Part shown: positions 54,751 to 64,000 of the stretch, in pieces | Layout: every line of letters begins with the position of its first letter | Numbering within the stretch: the first letter of the stretch is position 1 | Source: Incurvaria masculella | Taxonomy: Eukaryota > Arthropoda > Insecta > Lepidoptera > Incurvariidae | Assembly (NCBI GenBank): GCA_946894095.1 | Contig: OX335659.1 | Span: forward strand, 5,959,501 to 6,023,500 | Direction: 5' to 3' | DNA: 64,000 bases | The notes under the pieces: generated by a model | Seen by the model: only the letters and a program-made list of their open reading frames with translations | The model's database searches: none | What the model was told of the DNA's origin: nothing | Position numbers and translations under genes: made by a program

Positions 54751-57169
54751 CAGCTTCTTGCAGGTATTCGAGCACTTCTCGTTTTTGCATCCCGAGTAGA
54801 CCCCCAGTGCATTTACCTAACCTAACCTGAAATGAAACGCCGTATGAAACAGTCTCGATGGCCACTCCCTCCCTTTCTTACTCACTGGCCGCCACCCTTT
54901 CCTGCCACCCCCCCCCCCCCGCCCCTTGAAAGAGCTTTCTCAAGCGGAAAACGGTGGCGTCTTCGAGTTTTTCTGACAATGTAAGCTCACTCTTCCCTGC
55001 AGCGCGCCATCGAGAGACATATGAATTATTCTATGCGAGTAAATGCAACGTTGAGACTATATACAGCCTAACGCCATTCATGAATATTGTTTTAAAGCAT
55101 AAGGAGGTTCCGACCCATACAAATTACTTGAGGTCAGAGCTCCTTATTTTTTTGTATTAGTGTGTTGCTATAAGCGGATATCATATTATCATAACCTCAA
55201 GTAATCGCGAAATTAATGAGGACCCTGTATTATCACGCAAAGTATGGGAAAAAAACCCATCAAATCTCTCTATTGACACGGACACACTCACAGAAACAGA
55301 CGCGCACTCTCTCAGTAGCGCACCTGGTGTCGGCGGGCGGGGCGGCGGCGCGGAGGGAGATACGGGGCGGTGCGGAGCGTTATACCTACCGAAATTGACT
55401 TACGAATTATTAGTATTATCTAGGGTAGCGCATTTGAGTCATATTGTTCGATACACATATTTACAAAGCTAGAGTTCACATCAATTGTCTTTGCTAAAAC
55501 TAGCAAAACGGGACACTGAATACCTACCTAGGCACATTTTTGTAAGAAAGTAATAAGTTATTGTTACGGATACATTTCATTTTCCTTCTCGATTTTCCTT
55601 GGAATGGACTGTATTCTTCATGAAGGTCAAGTCTGTAAATAAAACTCATTGATGTACCTTCCTAAGTACAATTTAGCTATCCATATATCGATGCAAATAC
55701 TTAGGTATAGAACTCAAAAAATTTGACGAATTGCGGTCTGTATGGTAAGTATGTCACCTGCTGACGAAAAATTTAATTACTGCAGATAAGACATGACAAC
55801 AAGATTACATCATACATTTGTTATATAATTGCATATAATCAAGCCGTTTCTGATTATCTTTAGGCAAATAGGTGTAGGTAACGTATTTGCAGTCATGATC
55901 TCTACCTTTATGCAAAGATAAGCCAATTGCTCGAAGGAGTCGTAGGATTCGAGCGTAAACGACCCGCGGCCTCGCCCGCGGAGAGGCGGAGGGCCGCCGC
56001 CGCCGCGGTGCCGCCGCCGCGGTGCCGCCGCCCTCACGTTGTCTTCTTCCGCCCGCGTAAGCGGACGGGGGAAACGGCTTTTGGCGGTTTGCCTCTTGGC
56101 CGTGGTGTCATACGTTGCCTGCTACTGCAGGCAGGTCTCTGGGGGCCGGTGAAGCGTCGACACGCTTGAACATCGACGTCGCCAGTCGTCAGAAGTCGTC
56201 TAGAGGCTCTATCTTCGCCTTGAGGTACCTCGCGATCGTTGCGATCCTCACGTAGCGGAGAGCGCCCGTGATGGTCCGGAGCGCTAGGGTTGGCGGCGGC
56301 GCGAGAGGCGGCGGCGGCGGGGGAGGAGGCACCACGTCCGCCGCCCGCCGCCGCGTTTCAGTCGTTTCGCTGCGCTTGATGTGATTTACACATTGACGTA
56401 CATAAAGCAAGGTTATGTCGATGGATTTACACGAAAGTTGGGAAGAGCGGACGACTGACTTTATCGTAATTACGTATTATTTATTAGCGTGAAGTGATTT
56501 TTTAAAAAAAAATAAAGAGACTGCACGCTAAACACCAATCAATATTCTGGACCCAGGAATATCAAACGTTCTCGCACGGCAATGCGACGACATTACGGAG
56601 TTGAGAGGTAAATTCATTTTCCTAAATACCTACCTATGTAGAGTAAGTGAAGACCAAAGTATTATGTTGAAGGCGCCTATAGTTAGGCAGACTATGAAAA
56701 CAAACTATTTGGTAGGTAGGTATCAACCCTACTAAATATTCAGCCAATTATACTTTACACCGTAAATACCTACATTTTTACTTCAAATCTATATTTGGGT
56801 TAGATACCTACCTACATGACTTATAACTTTTCTACATAGTTCGAGCAATACGTTTGTAGATTTACAGAAATATTGGTATATCTGTAGATTTACGGATGTA
56901 TTGCTACCTACCTACATGAAATATTTGTATTGTACAGCCGACATAACGCTTGGAGAGACCCAAAACCGACTGAGAATGCACTCTCCGAACATCCAGATCA
57001 AGAAACCATTTCAAGGAGCCTTCCACCAACGGACTCGACGGTTGAAACGTATGTACCTATATGTATGTAGTTACCTACCTACTCTAAAACGGCGCAAGGT
57101 ACCTTGCATAAATTATATCTCATGGCGTTCTAGGTGCAACTTGCACTGCTTTCTTGCATGTATACTTAC
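54751..57169. other. Unassigned stretch with GC-rich and TACC-rich zones
   Basis: 14-C run at 54908-54921. GC-rich patches at 55315-55380 and 55960-56360 (GCCGCC/CGGCGG triplet repeats). 56620-57110 is rich in TACCTACC. Frames in the GC-rich zones are proline/arginine low-complexity. The minus frame 56189-56410 ends in a less biased stretch (ALRYVRIATIARYLKAKIEP) I could not assign. Confidence 0.35.
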
Positions 57170-57504
57170 AAAAAACCGGCCAAGTGCGAGTCTGACTCGC
57201 ACACGAAGGGCTCCGTGTCATCGAATCAGCCTAAAAAAATCACGTTTTAGGGTTCCGTACCCAAAGGGTGAAAACGGAACCCTATTATTAAACCTCCGCT
57301 GTCCGTCCGTCCGTCTGTCACAGGGCTGGAACTTGGCCGGCTTTTTTTTTGTAAAAGGGCCCCCTTTATAGCGGCAAAAAAATACACATTCTGTAAAAGT
57401 TTCAACTGCCTACCTATTACGGTTCATGAGATACAGCCCTGTGACAGACGGACGGACGGACGAACAGCGGAAGCTTAGTAATAGGGTTCCGTTGGACCCT
57501 AAAA
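57170..57504 (+). mobile_element. GACG element containing a nested GACG element
   Basis: Outer forward copy runs from CCGGCCAAGTGCGAGTCTGA to a tract of three GACG units and GGACCCTAAAA. It is interrupted after ATCACGTTTT by a reverse copy (57246-57350) and resumes at GTAAAAGGGCCCCC. The final hairpin of the outer copy is shortened. Confidence 0.88.
57246..57350 (-). mobile_element. Nested GACG deletion derivative
   Basis: Reverse copy with the 3' hairpin (AGGGTTCCGTACCC…CGGAACCCT), four CCGT units and CACAGGGCTGG joined to AACTTGGCCGGCTTTTT. It is the same ~100-bp deletion type as 53469-53569. Confidence 0.87.
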
Positions 57505-57780
57505 TGGGTAGGATTACATTGGGGTCTTGGGATACTTAGGGTCAAAAGACGACGACGCGCCGCCACCACCGCGCGGTGGTGGCGGCGGCGGCGGCGCGGC
57601 GCGCGCTCCATCTGAGCACTATGCATTGATCTTGTAAAATGTAGGTAACTAGGTAGGTAACTGTTGATAGGTAATAACTAAATAGATATTCCTATTTAGT
57701 TTGGTTTGCATGAACTAACAATTACCAACCGCTGGTTTTCAGAACAATGACATATTCTGCTGCATATAAGGTGATTTTGT

Positions 57781-58440
57781 AATCATCTACAAGCCTTTTA
57801 GGGTTGATTCAGTATCTGATATAGAAAAACTTTTGCCAAGAAACTATGCACCTAAATGATTAAATATTCAAAGCGCGCGAACTGTTTCGTTCCCGTTTTG
57901 ACGACCCGCGCCGAACAAATAATCCATAGAGATAGAGGCGCGGCTGTAATGTAGGTAGGTATGTACATATCGAGCTTCTCTATACTTGGTCGGTGTACCT
58001 AAGTATGTTTGCGTCCTTTTCCGCCTGATCGGCACTTGCGTCGATGAATAGTTCCGATGCGCGCCCCTGACCTAGAGCTGCTACTACTAATATTGCTTTC
58101 ACAACGAAAACAAACGTCCTTCAGTGAGAGAGGCAGCAGGGAGCTGTACCCTGTCAGCGCACGCGGCGCGCGCGGCGGCGGTAAATTGTGTCTTGCGTCA
58201 GTGGGGTAAATGCCCCGTGGTTGACCTCTATTATTTAGGCAGTTGAAGAATTAGTGCACTTTTCTTGGAAACCATTACCTATAGATGCATAGTTCCTTCG
58301 CAAAAGTTGTTACAATACTGGGAAAAACGTACTGGTTAAAATTCTCAAAAAATCAAATGGAACAAAAAAATACATACTACATTCTTAGCAAAAGTTGTTC
58401 TATATCAGATACTGAATCAACCCTGTGAGGCTTGTAGATT
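57781..58440. other. Inverted repeat around GC-rich core
   Basis: Arms 57781-57842 and 58382-58440 are inverted (GGGTTGATTCAGTATCTGAT and its complement). A second inverse match to 57829-57855 lies at about 58283-58312 (GATGCATAGTTCC). The core holds a GC-rich piece at 58140-58190. Possibly a TIR element with eroded ends. Confidence 0.6.
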
Positions 58441-58911
58441 ATTAAAAATATCAGGGCTATTTTGTTGAAGGTTGAATCAATGTGTTATAGTGAACCTATT
58501 AGCCTTGGTACATTGGGAATTATTTTTTTTTGACTGAGTTATAATGATTTTTTTCTCAAAAAACTACGTATTCATGTTTACCCCAATAAAGAGTTCGCGC
58601 CGCGAACGCAAAGACGCGGCGCGCCGGTAGTACGAGTATGTAGCGAGGGGCAAGGTGCACTGCGCGCGAGTGGAGCGAGGTACGTGCGGTGTGCACCTCG
58701 CTCCGTTAGAAGCCGCCGCAGCCTCCGCGCTGCCGCCTCCGCTGTCGTCGTCTCCGCGCTGACGACCTAAATTTAAATTCGTAGGTGTGCACTTACCATT
58801 GCGTGCATGGGTACCATCGACGACATAAGTCCAGTAGCACATTCCAAGGCGATTGCTGTGAAGCCATAGTAATAGGGAAACAAGTAGGTAAACTGTTGAC
58901 ATTGAACCAGT
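58441..58911. other. Unassigned stretch with GC-rich patch
   Basis: 58590-58760 is GC-rich and includes an inverted pair GGAGCGAGGT/ACCTCGCTCC. A 112-codon minus-strand frame here (58564-58902) is of mixed composition with no motif. Not called. Confidence 0.35.
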
Positions 58912-59256
58912 TCAATGTAGCCGTGCTCATAAAAGGGAAGGTCCACCACACAACTACCGTTATGATATTAGCCCAATACACCACATTCCCAAAGGAATTA
59001 GGTGCCATGCCAGGACCTCCCCTTTATGAGCGCGGCTACATTGAACTGGATGGAAAACACGGACAATTTTTCATTGCCGCTTCGACCATCTTTTCATCCA
59101 ATGCGATGGTACCAACCCGGGCGGGCTTAGACCCTACCACCTAGTAGGGGAAGGGGACCTACAGTTTTACATGGATTCTGAATCATGGAGCAGCTCGCAT
59201 TCGTGACGAAATGCATTTATCGAACTCAGAAAGAGAAAGACAGTGGTGCATTTTTT
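58912..59256 (-). mobile_element. SINE with inverted duplication at its 3' side
   Basis: Minus-strand SINE from the tail side (CCACACAACTACCGTTATGA, 58948) through body and spacer to CAGTGGTGC (59249). In front of it (58912-58947) lies a forward piece of the same body, TTCAATGTAGCCGTGCTCAT plus AAAAGGGAAGGTCC, giving a snapback joint. The tRNA head is replaced by a truncated GACG element. Confidence 0.8.
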
Positions 59257-59463
59257 TAAGCCCTTTTATTATTATTATTTTTGTATTTTACCTATTTGAT
59301 GTTATAGCGGCAAAATAAATACACACTCTGTGAAAATTTCAGCTGCCTACCTATTACGGTTCATGAGATACAGCCCTCTGACAGACGGAAGGACGGACGG
59401 ACGGACAGCGGAGGCTTAGTAATATGGTTCCGTTTTCACTCTTTGGGTACGGAACCCTAAAAA
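59257..59463 (+). mobile_element. 5'-truncated GACG element fused to a SINE
   Basis: Begins within the family at the TTTTATTATT block and continues through the tract to TACGGAACCCTAAAAA. The CCGGCCAAG end is missing where the SINE begins. Confidence 0.84.
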
Positions 59464-59589
59464 TGTAAATGGGCCAACTGTATTTATTCCTGTGCATGTC
59501 GTAAAGGGCGACTAATGGATTCGTCGTTCGTAATTCAGAATGCACGTAGAATTCTGTCCGTCCATCCGTACGTCCCTACTTCAGTCCGT

Positions 59590-60090
59590 TCGTCACGACC
59601 ACCAGTACGTCAGTCAGTCAGTACGTCATACAAAAGTCCGTCATCATTTTAGCGGCTCGTAGCCTAGTGGCGCGGGGACTGGCCTAGCGTACCAGAGGTC
59701 TGGGTTCAATTTGGACGTGCACCACTTTATTTTTCTTTCCGAGTGCATTTCGTCACGAATGCGAGCTGCTCCATGGTTCGGAATCCATGTAAAACTGTAG
59801 GTGGTAGGGTTTCAGCCCGCCCGGGTTGGTACCATCGCATTGGATGAAAAGGTGATCGATGCGGCAATGAAAAATTGTCCGGGTTTTCCATCCAGTTCAT
59901 TGTAGCCGTGCTCTTAAAGGGAAGGTCCTGGCATGGCACCTAATTCCTTCGGGAATGTGGTGTATTGGGCTTATATCATGACGGTAGTTGTGTGGTATAA
60001 GCCATCCATGTCAGGTCGCATAAAAAAAAGTACGTCAGTCAGTACGTCAGTATATCAGTCAGTCAGTACGTAGGTACGTAAGTACGTCAG
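59590..60090. repeat. CAGTCAGTACGT satellite tract split by a SINE
   Basis: Units of GTACGTCAGTCAGTCA occur at 59595-59635 and again at 60029-60095, with a full SINE between. The tract is imperfect and non-coding. Confidence 0.75.
59651..60028 (+). mobile_element. tRNA-head SINE inside satellite tract
   Basis: Full order: head AGCGGCTCGTAGCCTAGTGG (A box intact), B box mutated (GGTTCAATTTG), shortened spacer, body, and tail CAGGTCGCATAAAAAAAA. Close to the 3.2-kb copy. Confidence 0.88.
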
Positions 60091-60381
60091 TTAGTAATAA
60101 TTATAAAAAATTTCAGCAAACATTTAGAAAAAATAGATGTTCGACAATGGGCTCCAGATGCAGAAAGCAGTTTTACTCTCTAATACGAGAATCGTTCGGA
60201 GTTTTCTGTATCTCTGAAGGGCCTTATATGATTTGTCTCAGGAGGGACCTCCCTATGGTTCTGTCCAGTTTTAGGTTTCATTATATCTTTCTAATATTTT
60301 GCTAAGTAACCTAGACTTGTGAAAAAATAATTGACTGTTAATAATAATAATAATAACATTTTCGTGTTTTGCATGTCACAG
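60091..60381. other. Unassigned spacer
   Basis: Ends in an (ATA)n run and a pyrimidine-rich stretch before a possible splice acceptor at 60380-60381. Confidence 0.3.
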
Positions 60382-60754
60382 GAAATTGACATCAGATGAC
60401 AACTCATCTACTCCAAAGTCTCGGGACTACTCACGCACGCCAAAAATGAGATTGGAGGCTCCACAGATGCCAACGAGATTTATCGATCTTCTTCTTCATG
60501 AAATCAAAGAAAAGCAGTTAGAAATCTCGTGGCCGCAAGAATGTGTGCAATATCATGAGCTCGAAACAGAAAGTGTTGAAAATTATTTTCTAAAAGGCCT
60601 AGATGGTTACAGGGTTGTAGACATTAATCATGTACTCAAGTGGGCAATGAAACTAAAATACAATCATTCCAAAATATGTACAATGTCCAAAATTATGTTT
60701 CCCCTTCCCAATCCTCATCCCTCTCCCAACCCCTTCCCTTTCCCTTATGCTTGA
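60382..60754 (+). CDS. Possible exon of unknown (perhaps transposon-derived) protein
   Basis: Open frame preceded by TTTCGTGTTTTGCATGTCACAG, a plausible 3' splice site. The translation up to about residue 105 has balanced composition: an S/T/R-rich start (SDDNSSTPKSRDYSRTPKMR), then RFIDLLLHEIKEKQLEISWP, then ENYFLKGLDGYRVVDINHVL. The last ~18 residues are proline-rich (PNPHPSPNPFPFPYA), and the frame runs into the arm of the 60.7-61.5 kb palindrome. I do not recognise the family. It could be a host exon that reads into a repeat, or part of the mobile element that owns the palindrome. Boundaries are uncertain. Confidence 0.3.
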
Positions 60755-61525
60755 GCTTGGGCATAGACTTAGCTTGGCTTGGCATCGGCATCCAATTTTT
60801 CGGTTCAGCAATCCCGTTTTTTTTTTCATGGAAATGCGATCACGACGCCATCTATCCGGTCAAATTTTCAAATCATTCAGGGACCCACTCAAATTCAAAT
60901 ATATACACAAGGACAATCCGCCATCTTCCATCGTAGTGCTGGAGTCAGCCACTGCCAGCGAGCATGGAAAGATGGGAGTAGCGATCTAAACTAATTCGAA
61001 AGTGTGCAAAACGTCTAACTGTACCTAGTTGACCGAGCGAGCGATGCGAGCGAAGCCTCTACGTTTCGAGATTGGACAGATTTTCTTTCGTATGTATTTT
61101 GTGAGCAGATTCGATAATTTTATAGATTTTTTTTGACAAGTCAGTTTTTAGAAGAGAACAACTGGACAGCCGCACAGACCGCCGGACATGGCTGACTCCA
61201 GCACTACGATGGAAGATGGCGGAGTGTCCTAGCCTAGTGCCCAAAATTTCGTTCTTGCAGCTCGCATCCGTCACTCCCAAATACCTACCACCAACAGCTC
61301 TTTCTAACTTGAAGTTCGAATAAATAGTAAAAGGTAAGGTAAGTAGTGAAACTTTTGTGTTTATATTTGAATTTGAGTGGGTCCCTGGATGATTTGAAAA
61401 TTTGACCGGGTAGATGGCGTCGTGATCGCGTTTCCATGAAAAAAAAAAACAGGTTTTCTGAACCGGAAAATTGGATGCCGATGCCAAGCCAAGCTAAGCC
61501 TATGCCCAAGCTCAAGCCTAAGGCT
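60745..61525. mobile_element. ~0.8-kb imperfect palindrome
   Basis: Left arm (about 60745-60965) and right arm (about 61188-61525) are inverted: TTGAGCTTGGGCATAGACTT against GCCTATGCCCAAGCTCAA, and GTAGTGCTGGAGTCAGCC against GGCTGACTCCAGCACTAC. The right arm has ~100 bp of extra sequence. The centre (61020-61100) carries GACCGAGCGAGCGATGCGAG and TTTCGAGATTGGAC, a motif that recurs at 62.1 and 63.0 kb. Confidence 0.75.
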
Positions 61526-61826
61526 TATGCCTCATATATGCCCCCTCAAGAGTGCTGCTACAGGTATCTGCTGCTGCGACGGCTCTTACCGGAACCGATA
61601 CAGGCGAGCGTTCCGCGAAGAGCCGTCATCTTCAGGAGAGATGGCGGTCGAACCAGATAAGATGATAACAGACCAGACAAGATCTGGGTAGCCGCGCAAT
61701 ATATGGAATGGCAACAAATTCCCATATAAATAGCGTAATTAGCACTCGCCGAGTGCAATTTCTGTGCGTAGCACTATTAGTTATTCTGTGCTTGCAGTCA
61801 GTGAATATGCCTCCGCCATTGTCACT

Positions 61827-62062
61827 GGTTGGGTTTGTAGCCAATAAACCGAGTGAATTTACTTCACACTGAACTTTGAAGGTCTGATAATGACCAGGAT
61901 TGATGTTGCTGGATCTCAGCAATGGCGTAAGCTACGCGCTTCGGGGTTGGGTTTCTAAGCCAAAGCACCAAGAGCATTTACTTCACACTGAACCTTGAAG
62001 GTCTGATGATGACCAGGAATGTTGTTGCTGGATCTCATCAACGGCGTAAGCTGAGCGCTTCA
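61827..62062 (+). repeat. ~117-bp minisatellite, forward pair
   Basis: Two tandem units starting GGTTGGGTTT, with TACTTCACACTGAAC and GGTCTGATAATGACCAGG, ending GGCGTAAGCT(A/G)(C/A)GCGCTTC. Confidence 0.85.
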
Positions 62063-62204
62063 GTTAAGAAATGCGCCCTGTATAGGAGAACAGCCGTACA
62101 GACATACGAAAGACAATCAGTCCAATCTCGAAACCAAGAGCTTCGCTCGCTCGATCAATTACGAAATTATAACTAGTGGCTCTGTGAGCTGTAGACCTCG
62201 CGAG
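62063..62204. other. Spacer between the inverted arrays
   Basis: Contains AAGACAATCAGTCCAATCTC and GAGCTTCGCTCGCTCGATCA, the same motif (inverse) as at 61020-61100 and (same sense) 62970-63030. Confidence 0.55.
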
Positions 62205-62795
62205 AATTCCTGGTCATTATCAGAACTTCAAGGTTCAGTGTGAAGTAAAAGCTATTGGTGATTTGGCTAGCTACGCAAACCCGAAGCGCGTAGCTTACGC
62301 CGTTGCTGAGATCCAGCAACATTATTCCTGGTCATTATCAGACCTTCAAAGTTCAGTGTGAAGTAAATGCTCTCGGTTTATTGGCTTGAAACCCAAACCC
62401 GAACCGCGTAGCTTTCGCCGTTGCTGAGATCCAGTAACAACATTCCTGGTCAACATCAGACCTTCAAGGTTCAGTGTGAAGTAAATGCTCTTGGTGCTTT
62501 GGCTAGAAACCCAACTCTGAAGCGCGTAGCTTACGCCGTTGCTGAGATCCAGCAACATTATTCATGGTCATCATCAGACCTTCAAGGTTCAGTGTGAAGT
62601 AAATGCTCTTGGTACTTTGGCTAGAAACCCAACCCCGAAGCGCGTAGCTTATGCCGTTGCTGAGATCCAGCAACATCAATCCTGGTCATCATCAGACCTT
62701 CAAGGTTCAGTGTGAAGTAAATGCTCTTGGTGCTTTGGCTAGAAACCCAAACCCATCGGGCGTAGCTTACGCCGTTGCCGAGATCCAGCAACGAC
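62205..62795 (-). repeat. ~117-bp minisatellite, five inverted units
   Basis: Five tandem units in opposite orientation to 61827-62062; GGTCAT/GGTCAA starts fall near 62213, 62331, 62449, 62566 and 62684. Units share AAGGTTCAGTGTGAAGTAAA and GTAGCTTACGCCGTTGCTGA. Confidence 0.88.
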
Positions 62796-63415
62796 TTACT
62801 TGACGTTCCATAGCTCCGCCATTTTGACGAATTTCCAAAAACTGACTCGATAAAAAAAAATCTATTATCAAATCTGCTCAAAAAAATTCACGCGAATCGG
62901 TTGAGGAATGCGACCTGTAGATGAGCCGAGCCGGACAGCCGGACAGACCGTGACTCCCGCGCCGGACATACGAAAGAAAATTTGTCCAATCCCGAAACGT
63001 AGGTAGACGCTTCGCTCGCTCGGTCTACAACGGACGGCCAGAGCGGAGGGAAGAAGGGTTGCGAGTGCGGGGGGCGGTGGCAGCGGCTAGCGGCTAATTT
63101 GCCTACCTACATACCTACGCCCTACACGCCGCCGTGCCGCCTCCCCACCGCTCCGCCGCCGCCACCTGCCAGATGCTTCGTATCGCAACGTTCCGTCCCT
63201 CCCCCTCCCCTCTGCTCCGGCCCGTTGCCTTTGCCCGAGCGCCGCGCACTATTAGTTATTCTGTGGCCGCGAGAGCACAGGGGGTTCGGGCGCAACGCAA
63301 TAACTGCATGTAAGCTGCGAGATTACTCTTACACCCTACATATATTTGGTCCATTGGGACCTCGTAATTTGAAAACTCAAATATACAGTAAATGTAAATA
63401 TAATTGTTATTGTAT
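62796..63415. other. Repeat edge and GC-rich patch
   Basis: 62800-63030 carries the shared end motif (AATTTGTCCAATCCCGAAAC; CTTCGCTCGCTCGGTC). 63040-63300 is GC-rich and proline-coding in one frame, with no domain. No gene supported. Confidence 0.4.
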
Positions 63416-63556
63416 ATTATTAGCCCAGCACACTACATTGGAACTAAGTGCCACACCACGATCTTCCTTGCATTGAATTGGATGGAAAACATGGGAAATT
63501 TTCATTGCCGCTTCGACCGTCGTTCATTCAATGCGATTGTGCCATATCGGGCAGGA
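63416..63556 (-). mobile_element. SINE body fragment
   Basis: TTATTAGCCCAGCACACTAC to CAATGCGATTGTGCC matches the minus-strand body; head and tail are missing. Confidence 0.7.
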
Positions 63557-64000
63557 CCCAGTTACGGTTTGACGAACCACGAAAGACAAATTCCTTACTC
63601 TATCCTTGCATGCACGGGCCGAAATGCATTTGTATTTACTTACATGTCGGAACCCTACGAAATTGCCTACATGGAATAACTTTCCTAATGTGATTATGAT
63701 AGCGACTGGGCAGTCTGTGTGACGCTTATCTGTGAGTGAGGAATGCTAGATTTTGTTATTGTGATACAGAACTTTTGTAATTCAACCTCCAAGTACTTCG
63801 ATTTTATTTTGTTATGATCCTAACCGCTTTGAGCACTCGCGTTTTTTGTCTCATGTTAAACAATTAACTACTTTAGGAGATATCATTAATTTTGTAATAA
63901 ATATTATACAGCGCCATCTATTGACATGATGGCCGTTGGAGTTTGGTTCGAAACATCCTTAATGCTATTCGTTCAACAACTTTATAAATATTGCTCAAAT
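63557..64000. other. Unassigned stretch
   Basis: No feature recognised to the window end. Confidence 0.3.

Noticed and set aside
54596..54865. 89-codon minus-strand frame
   Set aside because: It overlaps repeat D; the matching region at 6.8 kb does not keep the frame open.
55927..56410. Proline/arginine-rich frames
   Set aside because: Triplet-repeat composition; only a short stretch at 56200-56290 on the minus strand looks less biased, not enough for a gene call.
61827..62795. CRISPR array
   Set aside because: Units are ~117 bp, tandem without spacers, in both orientations, and the DNA is eukaryotic.
63099..63476. 125-codon proline-rich plus-strand frame
   Set aside because: GC-rich low-complexity start that runs into a SINE fragment.

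Overview
The window looks like non-coding, repeat-saturated DNA from a lepidopteran insect (moth or butterfly). It is AT-rich and holds interstitial TTAGG-type telomere repeats, Helitrons ending in CTAG, TTAA-flanked MITEs, a mariner-superfamily transposon with a DUF4817-like N-terminus, and many tRNA- or 5S-derived SINE copies. I found no intact host gene, no rRNA gene, no CRISPR array and no bacterial-type operon. The open frames longer than 100 codons are transposon remnants, repeat translations or GC-rich chance frames. Repeat families are described by structure because no database search was possible.

Main families. (1) A SINE superfamily of about 20 copies with a shared body and tail (…CCATCCATGTC…CATAAAAAA). 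Some copies have a tRNA-like head with A and B boxes, others a 5S-rRNA-derived head. (2) A ~330-bp 'GACG element', about 12 copies plus deletion derivatives, with CCGGCCAAGTGCGAG at the 5' end, an internal (GACG)n tract and a 3' hairpin. (3) Five copies of a ~550-bp MITE flanked by TTAA. (4) Four Helitrons. (5) Several smaller TIR or foldback MITEs. (6) LINE fragments, recognised from reverse-transcriptase C-termini or 3' tails.

Layout. 1-12.8 kb: scattered SINEs, GACG elements, MITEs and unassigned AT-rich DNA. 12.8-17.2 kb: a 4.4-kb TIR element with TCCT target duplications and repeated TGTCACCCCCGTCACA motifs; it holds a SINE that is itself split by a Helitron. 17.2-27.7 kb: mostly unassigned, with a second Helitron and LINE remnants. 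27.7-36.6 kb: foldback elements, two with TTAGG-type tracts in the middle, plus MITE and SINE fragments. 38.5-41 kb: a 2.4-kb mariner-superfamily element with ~424-bp TIRs and a once-frameshifted transposase, inserted in a repeat whose uninterrupted copy lies at 11.1 kb. 41-53 kb: MITEs, a Helitron carrying a MITE, a 47-bp-arm hairpin, and a 0.5-kb inverted repeat with a tRNA-like fold in each arm. 53-64 kb: GC-rich patches, self-nested GACG elements, SINE rearrangements, a large palindrome and two inverted arrays of a ~117-bp minisatellite.

There are no pathways here. What the window records is insertion order: SINE then Helitron, MITE into SINE, MITE into Helitron, GACG element into GACG element, mariner into an older repeat.
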